Origin: an uncultured Campylobacter sp.
Lineage (GTDB): Bacteria > Campylobacterota > Campylobacteria > Campylobacterales > Campylobacteraceae
Reading direction: 5' to 3'
DNA length: 64,000 bases
NCBI RefSeq assembly: GCF_944323605.1
Contig: NZ_CALUTC010000005.1
Span: 52,791 to 116,790, forward strand
A program made the translations under genes and the position numbers. Every line of letters starts with the position of its first letter. The first letter of the stretch is position 1. Below the pieces are notes generated by a model, which saw nothing but the letters and a program-made list of their open reading frames with translations, was not told the origin of the DNA and searched no databases. Below are positions 28,355-37,279 of the stretch, piece by piece.

Positions 28355-28954
28355 TTAAATTATCAATTTTTTTGCTCCCTTTTTAAATTCTTTACTTATC
28401 GCAGAAAAAGTTTGCTTTGTAAAATAGCTTAAATGAAGTATGTTAATATCACAGTATTTATAAACAAAGTCATCTATTTCATTGTCTTTTTCACCACTCA
28501 TAACAAGAGCTAGTATAGGAATTTGCCTTTTTCTAAGGGCTTCTATACTAAGTATTATGTGATTTATAGTCCCAAGATAATAACTTGCTACCAAGATACA
28601 AGGCTTTGGATTTAAAGCCATATAATCAATCATACAGCATTTTTCATCAATGGGCGTAAAAAGCCCACCAGCAGTTTCTATAAGCAAATTTTTACTATTA
28701 GGAATCTTTATATCAAAAGCATTGTATGATAAATTTTCTAGCTTTTTACCTATGTGAGGCGAGGCTGGAGTTTTTAAAAAAATACCCTCTTTATGAATTT
28801 TGCTTTTTAGTGCAAAGCTAGATACTATATCGCTATCTTTAAGTTCTCCAGCTTGTATAAGCTTAAAATATTCATACTTAAAGGATTCGCAAAACATAGC
28901 ACAAAAATGTGTTTTTCCAACGTCAGTAGATGTGCCACAAACATAAATTTGCAT
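28355..28954 (-). CDS. bioD: Dethiobiotin synthetase
   Basis: Forms the ureido ring in biotin synthesis using ATP and CO2. 199 residues with the P-loop G-T-S-T-D-V-G-K-T at 7-15 and the E-T-A-G-G-L motif (family E-G-A-G-G). The start codon overlaps the stop of the SMR gene (TAATG). The link bioD - two SMR genes is the same in C. jejuni. The window also holds birA, which uses biotin, but no other biotin synthesis genes. Confidence 0.88.
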   Translation of the reverse strand: MQIYVCGTSTDVGKTHFCAMFCESFKYEYFKLIQAGELKDSDIVSSFALKSKIHKEGIFLKTPASPHIGKKLENLSYNAFDIKIPNSKNLLIETAGGLFTPIDEKCCMIDYMALNPKPCILVASYYLGTINHIILSIEALRKRQIPILALVMSGEKDNEIDDFVYKYCDINILHLSYFTKQTFSAISKEFKKGAKKLII

Positions 28955-29268
28955 TATGAAATAGCCTTTAATGCTATCGAGCTTATTATTATTATCCCTA
29001 AAAATAATATTTTAGCAAAGGATTTGTTTTCTTTAAAAAAGAAAATCCCTACCATAACTCCACCAGCAGCTCCTATGCCTGTCCATATCGCATAAGCCGT
29101 TCCCATTGAAATTCCTTGCATAGCCTGAGATAAAAAGCCAAGGGATAGGATAAAGCAAAAAGCTATGCTTAATAAAAAGATTTTTTTGTCCGTGCTGACA
29201 AATTTTTTCATAGCTATAACACCCACAACCTCCATAAGTCCAGCTAAAATCAAAAAAACCCAGCTCAT
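28954..29268 (-). CDS. Small multidrug resistance (SMR) exporter subunit, Gdx/SugE-like
   Basis: 104 residues, four membrane helices. The essential glutamate of SMR proteins is E13 in A-G-L-M-E-V, and the G-T-A-Y-A-I-W-T-G-I-G motif places it nearest to the SugE/Gdx branch, which exports guanidinium. Overlaps the second SMR gene by 4 bases and bioD by 1. Two adjacent SMR genes usually form an obligate heterodimer, as EbrAB or YkkCD. Substrate unknown. Confidence 0.85.
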   Translation of the reverse strand: MSWVFLILAGLMEVVGVIAMKKFVSTDKKIFLLSIAFCFILSLGFLSQAMQGISMGTAYAIWTGIGAAGGVMVGIFFFKENKSFAKILFLGIIIISSIALKAIS

Positions 29269-29690
29269 TTTTTCTCTCCTAAGATCTCCTCAAGCTCATC
29301 TATGCCTAAATTTTTTGAAAGCTCTTGTGCTAAGTCCTCATCGCTTTTTTCGCCCTGTTCCTTGCTAACAAGCTTAAGCCCTATAACGCCTAGTAAAAGA
29401 ATGCCTATGAGTATGATTTTTATCAAAGATACAGATTCGGCAAAAACTAGCATTTCGCTTAGCACAACCCCAGCCGTTCCTATGCCAACAAAGACAGCGT
29501 AAGCTATGCTTACCTCAAGTCTTTTCACAGCCAAAAGCATACAGATGAAAGAGATTAAAACTCCAATAGCTGTTAAGCAGTATTCTAAAATGCTTTGCGA
29601 GTATTTAAGCCCACTTACCCAAAAAATTTCAACAAAGCCACCAAAAAGTACTGAAAACCAAGCAAAATTCGCAGATATTTTCTTTTTCAT
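29265..29690 (-). CDS. SMR exporter subunit with a cytoplasmic tail
   Basis: 141 residues: four membrane helices with the key glutamate at E21 (F-V-E-I-F-W) and A-Y-A-V-F-V-G-I-G-T-A-G, followed by about 30 extra acidic, charged residues (from K-E-Q-G-E-K-S) not found in standard SMR proteins of 105-115 residues. It is the first gene of the smr-smr-bioD unit. The tail may set orientation in a heterodimer with its partner; that is inference. Confidence 0.83.
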   Translation of the reverse strand: MKKKISANFAWFSVLFGGFVEIFWVSGLKYSQSILEYCLTAIGVLISFICMLLAVKRLEVSIAYAVFVGIGTAGVVLSEMLVFAESVSLIKIILIGILLLGVIGLKLVSKEQGEKSDEDLAQELSKNLGIDELEEILGEKK

Positions 29691-29739
29691 ATATTTTTCC
29701 TTTTAGTCTAAATTTTAATCCTTTAATAAGCTTTTTAGA

Positions 29740-29979
29740 TTAAAACAAGGCTAAAAGAATTAAAAATGAAAAGAGCAAGGGACTTAATTTGCAGATATTA
29801 AAAAGTAGTAATCTAAAATTATTTCTTAAGCTTTGTTCCTTAGCTAAAATTTCATAAAACATACCATTGTAGCAGTATTTTAAATACTTTCTATAAAGCC
29901 TGTAATGCAAGGAGCTAAAAAGCTGTATGCTAAAATTTATGATAATCAAAGTAAGGGCTATAAAGGTGTGAAATTTCAT
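29740..29979 (-). CDS. Small hypothetical membrane protein
   Basis: 79 residues with a hydrophobic N-terminal segment (about 4-22), a basic tyrosine-rich middle (H-Y-R-L-Y-R-K-Y-L-K-Y) and a hydrophobic C-terminus (about 60-79). Not recognised. Its ATG lies one base after the stop of the DMT transporter gene upstream (TAGTATG), so it is probably translated by re-initiation. A real gene is likely but not certain. Confidence 0.5.
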   Translation of the reverse strand: MKFHTFIALTLIIINFSIQLFSSLHYRLYRKYLKYCYNGMFYEILAKEQSLRNNFRLLLFNICKLSPLLFSFLILLALF

Positions 29980-29980
29980 A

Positions 29981-30442
29981 CTAGGATTTAGGAAAAAGCT
30001 CTTTATAAAAAAAGATGAAAAGCCCTATGAAAATAACTGCTAAACCAAGTATCTTAAAGATAGAAATTTCTTTTACAGCCAAGGAAAAAGCACCCATTCT
30101 ATCTAGGATCATACCTGTTATAATTTGTCCTAAAACAAGCATTAAAAACATATTTGTAAGACCGATTTTTGGTGCTAAAAAAGCAGCCGCAAAGACTATA
30201 AAAGCTCCTAAAACGCCTCCTAAATACTTCCACCACTCCTGACTTATACTAAGCTTAAAAACAGAGGCATTCAAAAGCCCAGCAAAATAAATAATAACAA
30301 GCAAACAAAGAGTGCCAACAAAAAAATTTACAAAGGCAGCCACTAAATGCGCATTTAAAACAGAGCGTCCTAAAGCTGCATTGATAGGCACTTGCACTGC
30401 TAAAGCCACGCCTATAAAAAGAGCCATTATGTAATAAAACAT
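29981..30442 (-). CDS. DMT-superfamily transporter, YdcZ/DUF606 type
   Basis: 153 residues, about five membrane helices, with the N-terminal A-V-Q-V-P-I-N-A-A-L-G-R and the middle G-Q-I-I-T-G-M-I-L-D motifs of the DUF606 (YdcZ) family of small exporters. Substrate unknown. It is divergent from carB, separated by 129 bases. Confidence 0.82.
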   Translation of the reverse strand: MFYYIMALFIGVALAVQVPINAALGRSVLNAHLVAAFVNFFVGTLCLLVIIYFAGLLNASVFKLSISQEWWKYLGGVLGAFIVFAAAFLAPKIGLTNMFLMLVLGQIITGMILDRMGAFSLAVKEISIFKILGLAVIFIGLFIFFYKELFPKS

Positions 30443-30529
30443 AGCAATAACCTTAAAAATTTTTAGCTAAATTCTAGCAAAATAGCCATTAATATTAAGG
30501 ATTTTTTTCAAAGAATATTAAAAAGTTCT

Positions 30530-30538
30530 TGTTATAAT
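30530..30538 (+). promoter_or_regulatory. Extended -10 promoter of carB
   Basis: TGTTATAAT is a TGn-TATAAT extended -10 element, 33 bases before the carB ATG, with no -35 box but T-rich tracts upstream, as usual in Campylobacter. Confidence 0.6.
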
Positions 30539-30571
30539 TTCACACAAAAAAGCATAAAACTAGGATAAAAA

Positions 30572-33500
30572 ATGCCAAAAAGAACAGACATAAAAAATAT
30601 CTTGCTTATAGGAAGCGGACCTATAGTCATAGGTCAGGCTTGTGAGTTTGATTACTCGGGCACTCAGGCTGCAAAGACACTTAAAGAGCTTGGATATAGG
30701 GTTGTTTTAATAAATTCAAATCCAGCCACAATTATGACAGACCCAGAATTTGCAGACGCTACCTACATAGAACCTATAACAAAAGAAAGTATTTTAAAAA
30801 TCATCAAAAAAGAAAATATTGACGCCATCTTACCCACAATGGGCGGACAAGTAGCCTTAAATGTGGCTATGGCGGTTTATGAAAGCGGCGAAGCAAAAGA
30901 TGCAGTCTTTTTGGGCGCAAAGCCAGAGGCTATAAAAAAGGGTGAGGATAGGCAAGTCTTTAAGGAATGTATGAAAAAGATAGGTATGGATTTGCCTAAG
31001 TCTATGTATGCTTATAATTACGATGAAGCCTTAAAGGCTGTTGATGAGATAGGATTTCCTTTGATGATAAGGGCTTCTTATACGCTTGGTGGTGCGGGAA
31101 GCGGGGTTGTTTATAATTTAGATGAATTTAAAGAGCTTGCAAAAACTGCATTATCATTATCTCCAATACACGAAATTTTAATAGAAGAATCCCTGCTTGG
31201 CTGGAAAGAGTATGAAATGGAGGTTATAAGGGATAAAAATGATAACTGTATCATAGTTTGCTCCATAGAAAATTTAGACCCCATGGGAGTGCATACAGGA
31301 GATAGCATAACGGTAGCTCCTGCACTAACGCTTACTGATAAAGAATATCAAGTTATGCGAAATGCTTCTTTTGCCATTTTAAGAGAGATAGGAGTTGATA
31401 CGGGTGGTTCAAATGTGCAATTTGCCATAAATCCAGAAAACGGACGAATGATAGTCATAGAAATGAATCCAAGAGTTTCTCGCTCATCAGCACTTGCTAG
31501 TAAGGCTACAGGCTATCCTATAGCAAAGGTTGCCACGCTTTTAGCTGTGGGCTTTTCCTTAGATGAGATAAAAAATGACATCACACTTACTCCGGCTTCT
31601 TTTGAGCCCGCCATTGATTATATAGTTACAAAAATTCCTCGCTTTACCTTTGAAAAATTCCCTGAAGCTAGTGAAATTTTAGGCACTGCTATGAAGAGTG
31701 TTGGCGAGGTAATGGCAATAGGTGCGACGTTTAAAGAAAGCATACAAAAAGCACTTTGTTCTTTAGAGAAGGATTTAAGTGGTTTTGAAAAGCTTGATAT
31801 GAAAAGAAATGATTTGGTATTTAAGCTAAGAAATCCAAATGAAAAAAGATTGCTTTGCATAGCACAAGCTTTTAGAGATGGTTTTAGTATAGATGAAATT
31901 TACGAGCTTTGCAAGATAGATAAATGGTTTTTACATCAAATCAAAGAAATCGTGGATTTTGAAGCTAAGATAGATATGGATATACTAAATGATAAAGCCT
32001 TGCTTAGAAGGGCTAAAACTATGGGCTTTTCAGATAAGATGATAGCAAAACTTATAAACAAAAAAGATAATTTAGACCTAAGCGAAAATGATATATATCA
32101 CAAAAGACAAAAACTAGCTATCTTAAGTAATTTTAACGAAGTAGATACTTGCGCTGGCGAGTTTGAGGCTTTTACTCCTTATTATTACTCATCTTTTTCT
32201 CCTATGCAAGAAAGCTTTAGCGAGGAAAAAAAGCAAAAAAATGAAAAAAAGGTAATGATAATAGGCTCAGGACCAAACCGCATAGGTCAAGGCATAGAAT
32301 TTGACTATGCTTGTGTGCATGCTTCGTTTGCTTTGAGGGATTTAGGGGTTAAAACCATAATGTATAACTGTAACCCAGAAACAGTTTCGACAGATTATGA
32401 TGTAAGCGATAAGCTTTATTTTGAGCCTATAGAATTTGAGTATTTAAGAGCCGTTATAGAAAGGGAAAAGCCAGATGGCTTGATAGTGCATTTTGGAGGG
32501 CAAACTCCTTTAAAATTTGCTAAAAAGCTTAGTATTTTTGGAACTAAGATTATAGGCACCTCGGCTAGGGTTATAGATTTAGCTGAGGATAGAAAGAAAT
32601 TTGCCGAATTTATGGAAAAACTTGGCATAAAACAACCCAAAAACCACACCGCCACAAGCATAAATGAAGCACTTTCTAAGGCAAGTGATATAGGCTATCC
32701 TGTGCTTGTTAGACCTAGCTATGTTTTAGGCGGTAGGGCTATGCGTGTTGTATATAATGAAGATGAATTAAAGCTTTATATGAAAGAGGCTATAGAAGTT
32801 AGCGATAAAAGCCCTATATTAATAGACAAATTTTTAGATAATGCCACAGAACTAGATGTAGATGCTATAAGCGATGGCAAAGATGTTTATATAGGCGGTA
32901 TAATGGAACATATAGAAGAGGCTGGAATTCATTCAGGCGATAGTGCTTGTTCCTTGCCACCTTATAATATAGATGAAAAAACAATAGAACTAATAGAGCA
33001 AAAAACAAAAGAAATAGCTTTAAATTTAGGAGTGATCGGACTTTTAAATATACAGTTTGCTTTATATAATAATGAATTATTTATGATAGAGGTTAATCCT
33101 AGAGCAAGTAGGACAGTGCCTTTTGTTAGTAAAGCAACGGGACTTCCTTTAGCAAAGGTTGCTACTAGGGTTATGTATCAAGGCAATTTAAGAGAGGCTT
33201 TGAGTTTTTATGATAAATACTCTGTTGTAGAGGAAAAAAATGGAGTGTTTAGGACAAAACCTTCTAAACATAGTAGCGTTAAAGAGGCTGTGTTTCCTTT
33301 TGCTAAGCTTAGTTTAGGGGATTTAGAGCTTGGACCTGAAATGCGTTCAACGGGAGAGGTTATGGGTATTAGTAAAAATTTTGCCACCTCTTATGCAAAA
33401 AGCCAAATTTCAGCCTTTAATGATTTGCCAGATTCTGGGACGCTTTTTATATCATTAAAAGAGAAAGATAAAAAGTATGCAAAAGACTTGGCTAAAGCTT

Positions 33501-33835
33501 ATTCTAAGCTAGGCTTTAAAATCATAGCCACAAGTGGCACAATGTCCGCTATAAAAGAAGCAAAGATAGATTGTGAGCTTGTGTATAAAATTTCAGAGGG
33601 TCGTCCAAATATAGAAGATAAGCTTAAAAATGAAGAGATTGATTTGGTGATTAACACAAGTGATGAAAATAGCGTAAAAAGTGATACAAAAATAATACGG
33701 TCAAATATCACTCGTCTTAAAATTCCGTATTTCACAAATATACGTTCAGCATTGATAGCGGCTAATTCTTTGCAAAATATGAAAAAAGACGATTATTTAT
33801 CTGTAAAGAGTTTGCAAGATTATTTGAAGAAATAA
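30572..33835 (+). CDS. carB: Carbamoyl-phosphate synthase large subunit
   Basis: Makes carbamoyl phosphate for arginine and pyrimidines from bicarbonate, ammonia and two ATP. 1087 residues with the duplicated ATP-grasp layout: [17 protein letters not shown] in the first half and [15 protein letters not shown] in the second, and a C-terminal MGS-like regulatory domain (A-T-S-G-T). The small subunit carA is about 27 kb away at 60832. It ends 2 bases before the convergent cysteine hydrolase gene. Confidence 0.97.
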   Translation: MPKRTDIKNILLIGSGPIVIGQACEFDYSGTQAAKTLKELGYRVVLINSNPATIMTDPEFADATYIEPITKESILKIIKKENIDAILPTMGGQVALNVAMAVYESGEAKDAVFLGAKPEAIKKGEDRQVFKECMKKIGMDLPKSMYAYNYDEALKAVDEIGFPLMIRASYTLGGAGSGVVYNLDEFKELAKTALSLSPIHEILIEESLLGWKEYEMEVIRDKNDNCIIVCSIENLDPMGVHTGDSITVAPALTLTDKEYQVMRNASFAILREIGVDTGGSNVQFAINPENGRMIVIEMNPRVSRSSALASKATGYPIAKVATLLAVGFSLDEIKNDITLTPASFEPAIDYIVTKIPRFTFEKFPEASEILGTAMKSVGEVMAIGATFKESIQKALCSLEKDLSGFEKLDMKRNDLVFKLRNPNEKRLLCIAQAFRDGFSIDEIYELCKIDKWFLHQIKEIVDFEAKIDMDILNDKALLRRAKTMGFSDKMIAKLINKKDNLDLSENDIYHKRQKLAILSNFNEVDTCAGEFEAFTPYYYSSFSPMQESFSEEKKQKNEKKVMIIGSGPNRIGQGIEFDYACVHASFALRDLGVKTIMYNCNPETVSTDYDVSDKLYFEPIEFEYLRAVIEREKPDGLIVHFGGQTPLKFAKKLSIFGTKIIGTSARVIDLAEDRKKFAEFMEKLGIKQPKNHTATSINEALSKASDIGYPVLVRPSYVLGGRAMRVVYNEDELKLYMKEAIEVSDKSPILIDKFLDNATELDVDAISDGKDVYIGGIMEHIEEAGIHSGDSACSLPPYNIDEKTIELIEQKTKEIALNLGVIGLLNIQFALYNNELFMIEVNPRASRTVPFVSKATGLPLAKVATRVMYQGNLREALSFYDKYSVVEEKNGVFRTKPSKHSSVKEAVFPFAKLSLGDLELGPEMRSTGEVMGISKNFATSYAKSQISAFNDLPDSGTLFISLKEKDKKYAKDLAKAYSKLGFKIIATSGTMSAIKEAKIDCELVYKISEGRPNIEDKLKNEEIDLVINTSDENSVKSDTKIIRSNITRLKIPYFTNIRSALIAANSLQNMKKDDYLSVKSLQDYLKK

Positions 33836-33837
33836 AT

Positions 33838-34350
33838 TTATACTATTTTTACGCCGTAAGCTTTTAGAATTTTAAAAGCAGCCTCTTCAAGCTCATCATC
33901 GTGCGAGGCGGTTGCTTTGCTGTGTAGTATTATTTCAGCATTTAAAGCAGCATTAAATGCTAGTATGATATTGCTGAATACGCAAATATGTGAAACTAAA
34001 CCACAAAATTCTATTTGCTTGTAATTTTGCTCTCGTATAAAATTTGCAAGCTCCAAACTAGCAAAGCTTTGCTTTTTGAAAATTTTCTTAGCCTTTTCAA
34101 TGTATTTATCAAATTCGCTTGGCATTTTATGTCCGTGGCTTTTATCTTGACAATGTAAGATAGGTAAATTTTTACCCTCTCTAGTCTCTAAGTAATTTGT
34201 ATAATGTGTATCTAGGGTGAAAATCAAATCCCCATCAAATTCTTTTAGTAAAAGCAAAATATCATCTTTTATAAGCCTTGCTTTTTCAAAACCTAAGCTT
34301 CCATCTATAAAATCGTTTTGATAATCAACTATTATTAAAGCTTTTTCCAC
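33838..34350 (-). CDS. Isochorismatase-like cysteine hydrolase
   Basis: 170 residues of the nicotinamidase/isochorismatase superfamily. The catalytic triad is visible: aspartate in V-D-Y-Q-N-D-F, lysine in K-K-Q-S-F-A-S, and cysteine in S-H-I-C-V-F. The metal site of nicotinamidase is incomplete: D-T-H is present, but the following positions read Y-T-N-Y-L-E instead of supplying the second histidine. True nicotinamidase activity is therefore uncertain. It starts at the stop of the ttcA-like gene and is the last gene of the long minus-strand run. Confidence 0.75.
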   Translation of the reverse strand: MEKALIIVDYQNDFIDGSLGFEKARLIKDDILLLLKEFDGDLIFTLDTHYTNYLETREGKNLPILHCQDKSHGHKMPSEFDKYIEKAKKIFKKQSFASLELANFIREQNYKQIEFCGLVSHICVFSNIILAFNAALNAEIILHSKATASHDDELEEAAFKILKAYGVKIV

Positions 34351-35102
34351 TATACAGCCTTGAAAAAGCTTTCTTGATGTATGTTTTCAAAGGCTGATTT
34401 TAATGAAGTGAAAAGTTTTGGGTTTTCCTTTTCCAGCTTGGCTAATAATTCTTTAGCTTCTTGCCTAGCGTGTGGGAATTTGACATTTTTCTCACTTAGT
34501 TTCATTCCGGGACAAAATTCATTTCCTATGACTTCTAATCCATTGGTAGTTGCATTATCTCTTAGTTGTCTTTCACGTACGAATATCAAAGGTCTTATGA
34601 CTGTTACGCCTCTTTTGCTAGTATATATAGGAGCTAGGGTTCGTAAAGCACCATTATGTATAAAATTCATAAAAAAGCTTTCAACAGCATCGTCTAGGTG
34701 GTGTGCTATTGCAAGTTTGTTAAAGCCATTTTCTAAAGCATAGCTATATAAAGCCCCTCTTCTCATACGCGAAAAATAACTACAAAAGCTGGAATTTTTG
34801 CGTATGGTGTCTCCTGAAATTTCATATATATTTGAATCTATCACTTCGTGTTCTATGCCATTTTCTTCACAATGTTTGTGTAGTTTAGAATAATCCTCAC
34901 CCATACCATAGCTTAAAGTAACGGCTTTTAGGTCAAAAGAAAATGGAGCGTGTTTTTGCATACGATTTAAAAGATGAGCTAAAGCCAAAGAGTCTTTACC
35001 GCCACTAAGCCCTAAAAGAACTCTATCCTTATCTTTTATAAGAGAATATTTTGCATTTGCTTGTGCTACTTGGCGTATGAGTTTCTTGCTTAATTTTATC
35101 AT
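34350..35102 (-). CDS. ttcA: TtcA-like PP-loop ATPase (tRNA thiolation family) lacking one cluster cysteine
   Basis: 250 residues. The PP-loop S-G-G-K-D-S is at 33-38, and the TtcA-type R-M-R-R-G-A-L-Y follows. TtcA of E. coli makes 2-thiocytidine-32 in tRNA and holds a [4Fe-4S] cluster with a C-x-x-C pair plus a third cysteine. Here the pair reads C107-S-Y-F110, so the second cysteine is phenylalanine; a later N-E-F-C-P-G supplies a third-position cysteine. The protein may bind its cluster differently or belong to a related subfamily. Overlaps mtnN by 4 bases. Confidence 0.68.
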   Translation of the reverse strand: MIKLSKKLIRQVAQANAKYSLIKDKDRVLLGLSGGKDSLALAHLLNRMQKHAPFSFDLKAVTLSYGMGEDYSKLHKHCEENGIEHEVIDSNIYEISGDTIRKNSSFCSYFSRMRRGALYSYALENGFNKLAIAHHLDDAVESFFMNFIHNGALRTLAPIYTSKRGVTVIRPLIFVRERQLRDNATTNGLEVIGNEFCPGMKLSEKNVKFPHARQEAKELLAKLEKENPKLFTSLKSAFENIHQESFFKAV

Positions 35103-35785
35103 AGCTTATCACAAAGTTTTAATACAAAGTTAGCAGATATCTTGGCTGATTTTACTACAAATTCATCAAAGTCAAATTCTGCTTTTTCACCAGCTTTATC
35201 GCTAATAGCTCTTAGTATGAAACAAGGCACTTTTAATGCATCGCACACTAAAGCCACAGAAGCTCCTTCCATTTCACAAGCATCGGCAGAAAAAATTTCT
35301 CTTATCCTAGCTTTTTTGTTTTCATCGCATATAAATTCATCTCCCGTTGCTATTATCCCGCTTTGTATTTTTACCCCGAGTTCTTTAGCTACTTCAAGGG
35401 CTAAAAAATTTAGGCTTTCATCAGTTTTTATAAAAATTTCATTTCCGGGCACAAAACCAAGAGGATGTCCAAAAGCTGTTATATCCAAATCATATTGAAC
35501 TAATTTTTCAGCATATATCAAATCCCCTATTTCAAATTTTGGATTAAAAGCACCAGCAACACCCGTAAAAAGTAGTTTTTGAGCCTTAAATTTTTCTATC
35601 ATTACAGTAGCACTTAAGGTCGAATTTACCTTACCTATCTTAGAATAGGCAAGTATTAGCTCGTGATTTTTATATTTGCAAAGATAGTAGCTATTATTTG
35701 CATAGTCTATCTTTTCATACTCTTTTAGCACTTCTAGCAAAGGTGTTATTTCTTCTGGCATTGCACCTAAAATAGCTATTTTCAT
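35099..35785 (-). CDS. mtnN: 5'-methylthioadenosine/S-adenosylhomocysteine nucleosidase
   Basis: Cleaves adenine from MTA and SAH, and in Campylobacterota also from 6-amino-6-deoxyfutalosine in menaquinone synthesis. 228 residues; family motifs are G-A-M-P-E-E at the start, F-T-G-V-A-G-A-F, C-E-M-E-G-A-S-V-A and the catalytic aspartate in R-A-I-S-D-K-A. Overlaps fabD and the ttcA-like gene by 4 bases each. Also called pfs. Confidence 0.94.
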   Translation of the reverse strand: MKIAILGAMPEEITPLLEVLKEYEKIDYANNSYYLCKYKNHELILAYSKIGKVNSTLSATVMIEKFKAQKLLFTGVAGAFNPKFEIGDLIYAEKLVQYDLDITAFGHPLGFVPGNEIFIKTDESLNFLALEVAKELGVKIQSGIIATGDEFICDENKKARIREIFSADACEMEGASVALVCDALKVPCFILRAISDKAGEKAEFDFDEFVVKSAKISANFVLKLCDKL

Positions 35786-36705
35786 TTATAAACCTTTAAT
35801 ACTTCATCTATATCATTCATATTTGTTATAGAATAAGTCTCTTTTTGAGTAATCTTTTTGTTTAATCCCTTTAGTATAGAAGCCCCAAATTCTATAAATA
35901 TATCAACTTCTTTTTCTATGGAAGATATGCTTTGTTTGTATAACACAGGCTTTGTAAGCTGCTGCTTTAAAAGAGATAAGGCGTCATTTTTGGTGTTATA
36001 CGCTTTTGCACTAACATTTGAAATAACTGGTTTAAATTCATCTTTTATTAATGGCATAAGTTCAGCACTTAGTTTTGTAGAAGCATTTTCTAATATAGGA
36101 CAATGAGAAGCCACATTCATATTTAAAAGCATAGCTCTTTTAGCCCCAGCTTCTTTAAAATACGGTTCATATTCCTTTAGGTCAGGTTTTAAACCAGCAA
36201 CTACTATTTGAGAATCGCAGTTGTAGTTTGCAGCATAAATTTTTTTCCCCTTATCCCTCGCTTTTTTGCAAATATCCTCTACAACTTCATCTTTTAAGCC
36301 AAGGACAACCATCATAGATGCTTCTATTTTAGAGCAATCTTCTTGCATAAATTTGCCTCTTTTATTAACAAGAGTCAATACTTCTTTAAAATCAATGCCA
36401 CCTTGAACGGCAAGGGCAGAAAATTCTCCTAAAGAATGTCCTAAAGCGTAGTCAGCGTTAAGGTTTGTGAGTTTTTCTTCAAGGGCTATAAAAGCCATAA
36501 GCGAATTTAAGACTATTGCTGGTTGGGTAAATTCGCTTTTATTCAAGTCCTCGTTTTGCTCAAAGAGCAAGTGCTTAAAATCTATCTTGCAAAAATCACT
36601 AGCAGAATCTAAAAAATCCTTAGCCTTGCTTGAATTTTCGTAAAAATCTTTACCCATTCCGACTGTTTGCGAACCTTGACCGGCAAATAAAAATACAGCT
36701 TTCAT
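35782..36705 (-). CDS. fabD: Malonyl-CoA-ACP transacylase
   Basis: Loads malonyl groups onto acyl carrier protein for fatty acid synthesis. 307 residues from the ATG at 36705, giving M-K-A-V-F-L-F-A-G-Q-G-S-Q. The frame is open further upstream but only as the shadow of the slyD tail. The nucleophile serine is in G-H-S-L-G-E-F-S-A-L, the arginine in M-Q-E-D-C-S, and the catalytic histidine in V-A-S-H-C-P. The start overlaps the slyD stop by one base (TAATG). Confidence 0.95.
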   Translation of the reverse strand: MKAVFLFAGQGSQTVGMGKDFYENSSKAKDFLDSASDFCKIDFKHLLFEQNEDLNKSEFTQPAIVLNSLMAFIALEEKLTNLNADYALGHSLGEFSALAVQGGIDFKEVLTLVNKRGKFMQEDCSKIEASMMVVLGLKDEVVEDICKKARDKGKKIYAANYNCDSQIVVAGLKPDLKEYEPYFKEAGAKRAMLLNMNVASHCPILENASTKLSAELMPLIKDEFKPVISNVSAKAYNTKNDALSLLKQQLTKPVLYKQSISSIEKEVDIFIEFGASILKGLNKKITQKETYSITNMNDIDEVLKVYK

Positions 36706-37259
36706 TAATGACAACCACATCCACCGTGACCGTGTCCGCCACCACAACAACCACCACCGTGACCGTGACCAGAACCGCAACCGCAAGAGTGAGAACCAGC
36801 TATTATACCTGTTAAAATTTCATCTTCACTAGCAACACGTGCTTCTAGTATATTCAAAGAAAAAAGTAAATCTCTACCAGCATAAGCGTGGTTATAATCA
36901 ACTGTAACAGTATCATCTTTTATATCTTTAACAGTAACTCTTACAGTTTCGCCTTCTTCACTTTCTCCGAAAAGTTCCATACCAATCTTAAGCTCTATGC
37001 CAGCAAATTGTTCTCTTGGTAGAGTTTGTATCGCTGATTGGTCGTATTCACCTAAAGCATTTTCTTTTTTTATTATAACATCTGCATTACAAGGGCTTTC
37101 AAGCTTGTAAATTTCTTCTTCTAAGCTTTCTAAAACTTGTCCTTTGCCTAGTATAAAAGATATAGGCTCTCCGTAAAGATTTGACTCTAAAAGCTCGTTT
37201 GTATTAGCATCCTTTAATTCATAAAACATAGAAACTACACTATTTTTTTCTATTGCCAT
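36705..37259 (-). CDS. slyD: FKBP-type peptidyl-prolyl isomerase SlyD with metal-binding tail
   Basis: Cytoplasmic prolyl isomerase and chaperone that also delivers nickel. 184 residues. FKBP domain motifs are L-G-K-G-Q-V-L-E-S-L-E and A-Y-A-G-R-D-L; the inserted IF chaperone domain sits between. The last 28 residues contain six histidines and six cysteines among glycines, an excellent nickel-binding tail. The tail coding DNA is locally GC-rich and repetitive, unlike its surroundings. With the nik transporter at the window start it suggests nickel use, for example by hydrogenase. Confidence 0.93.
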   Translation of the reverse strand: MAIEKNSVVSMFYELKDANTNELLESNLYGEPISFILGKGQVLESLEEEIYKLESPCNADVIIKKENALGEYDQSAIQTLPREQFAGIELKIGMELFGESEEGETVRVTVKDIKDDTVTVDYNHAYAGRDLLFSLNILEARVASEDEILTGIIAGSHSCGCGSGHGHGGGCCGGGHGHGGCGCH

Positions 37260-37279
37260 CTTTGTCTCCTTAAATTTGA

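Noticed and set aside
36706..36786. Upstream extension of fabD (start at 36786)
   Set aside because: The added 27 residues (rich in Arg and Trp) are just the slyD metal-binding tail read in another frame. The conserved fabD start is at 36705.
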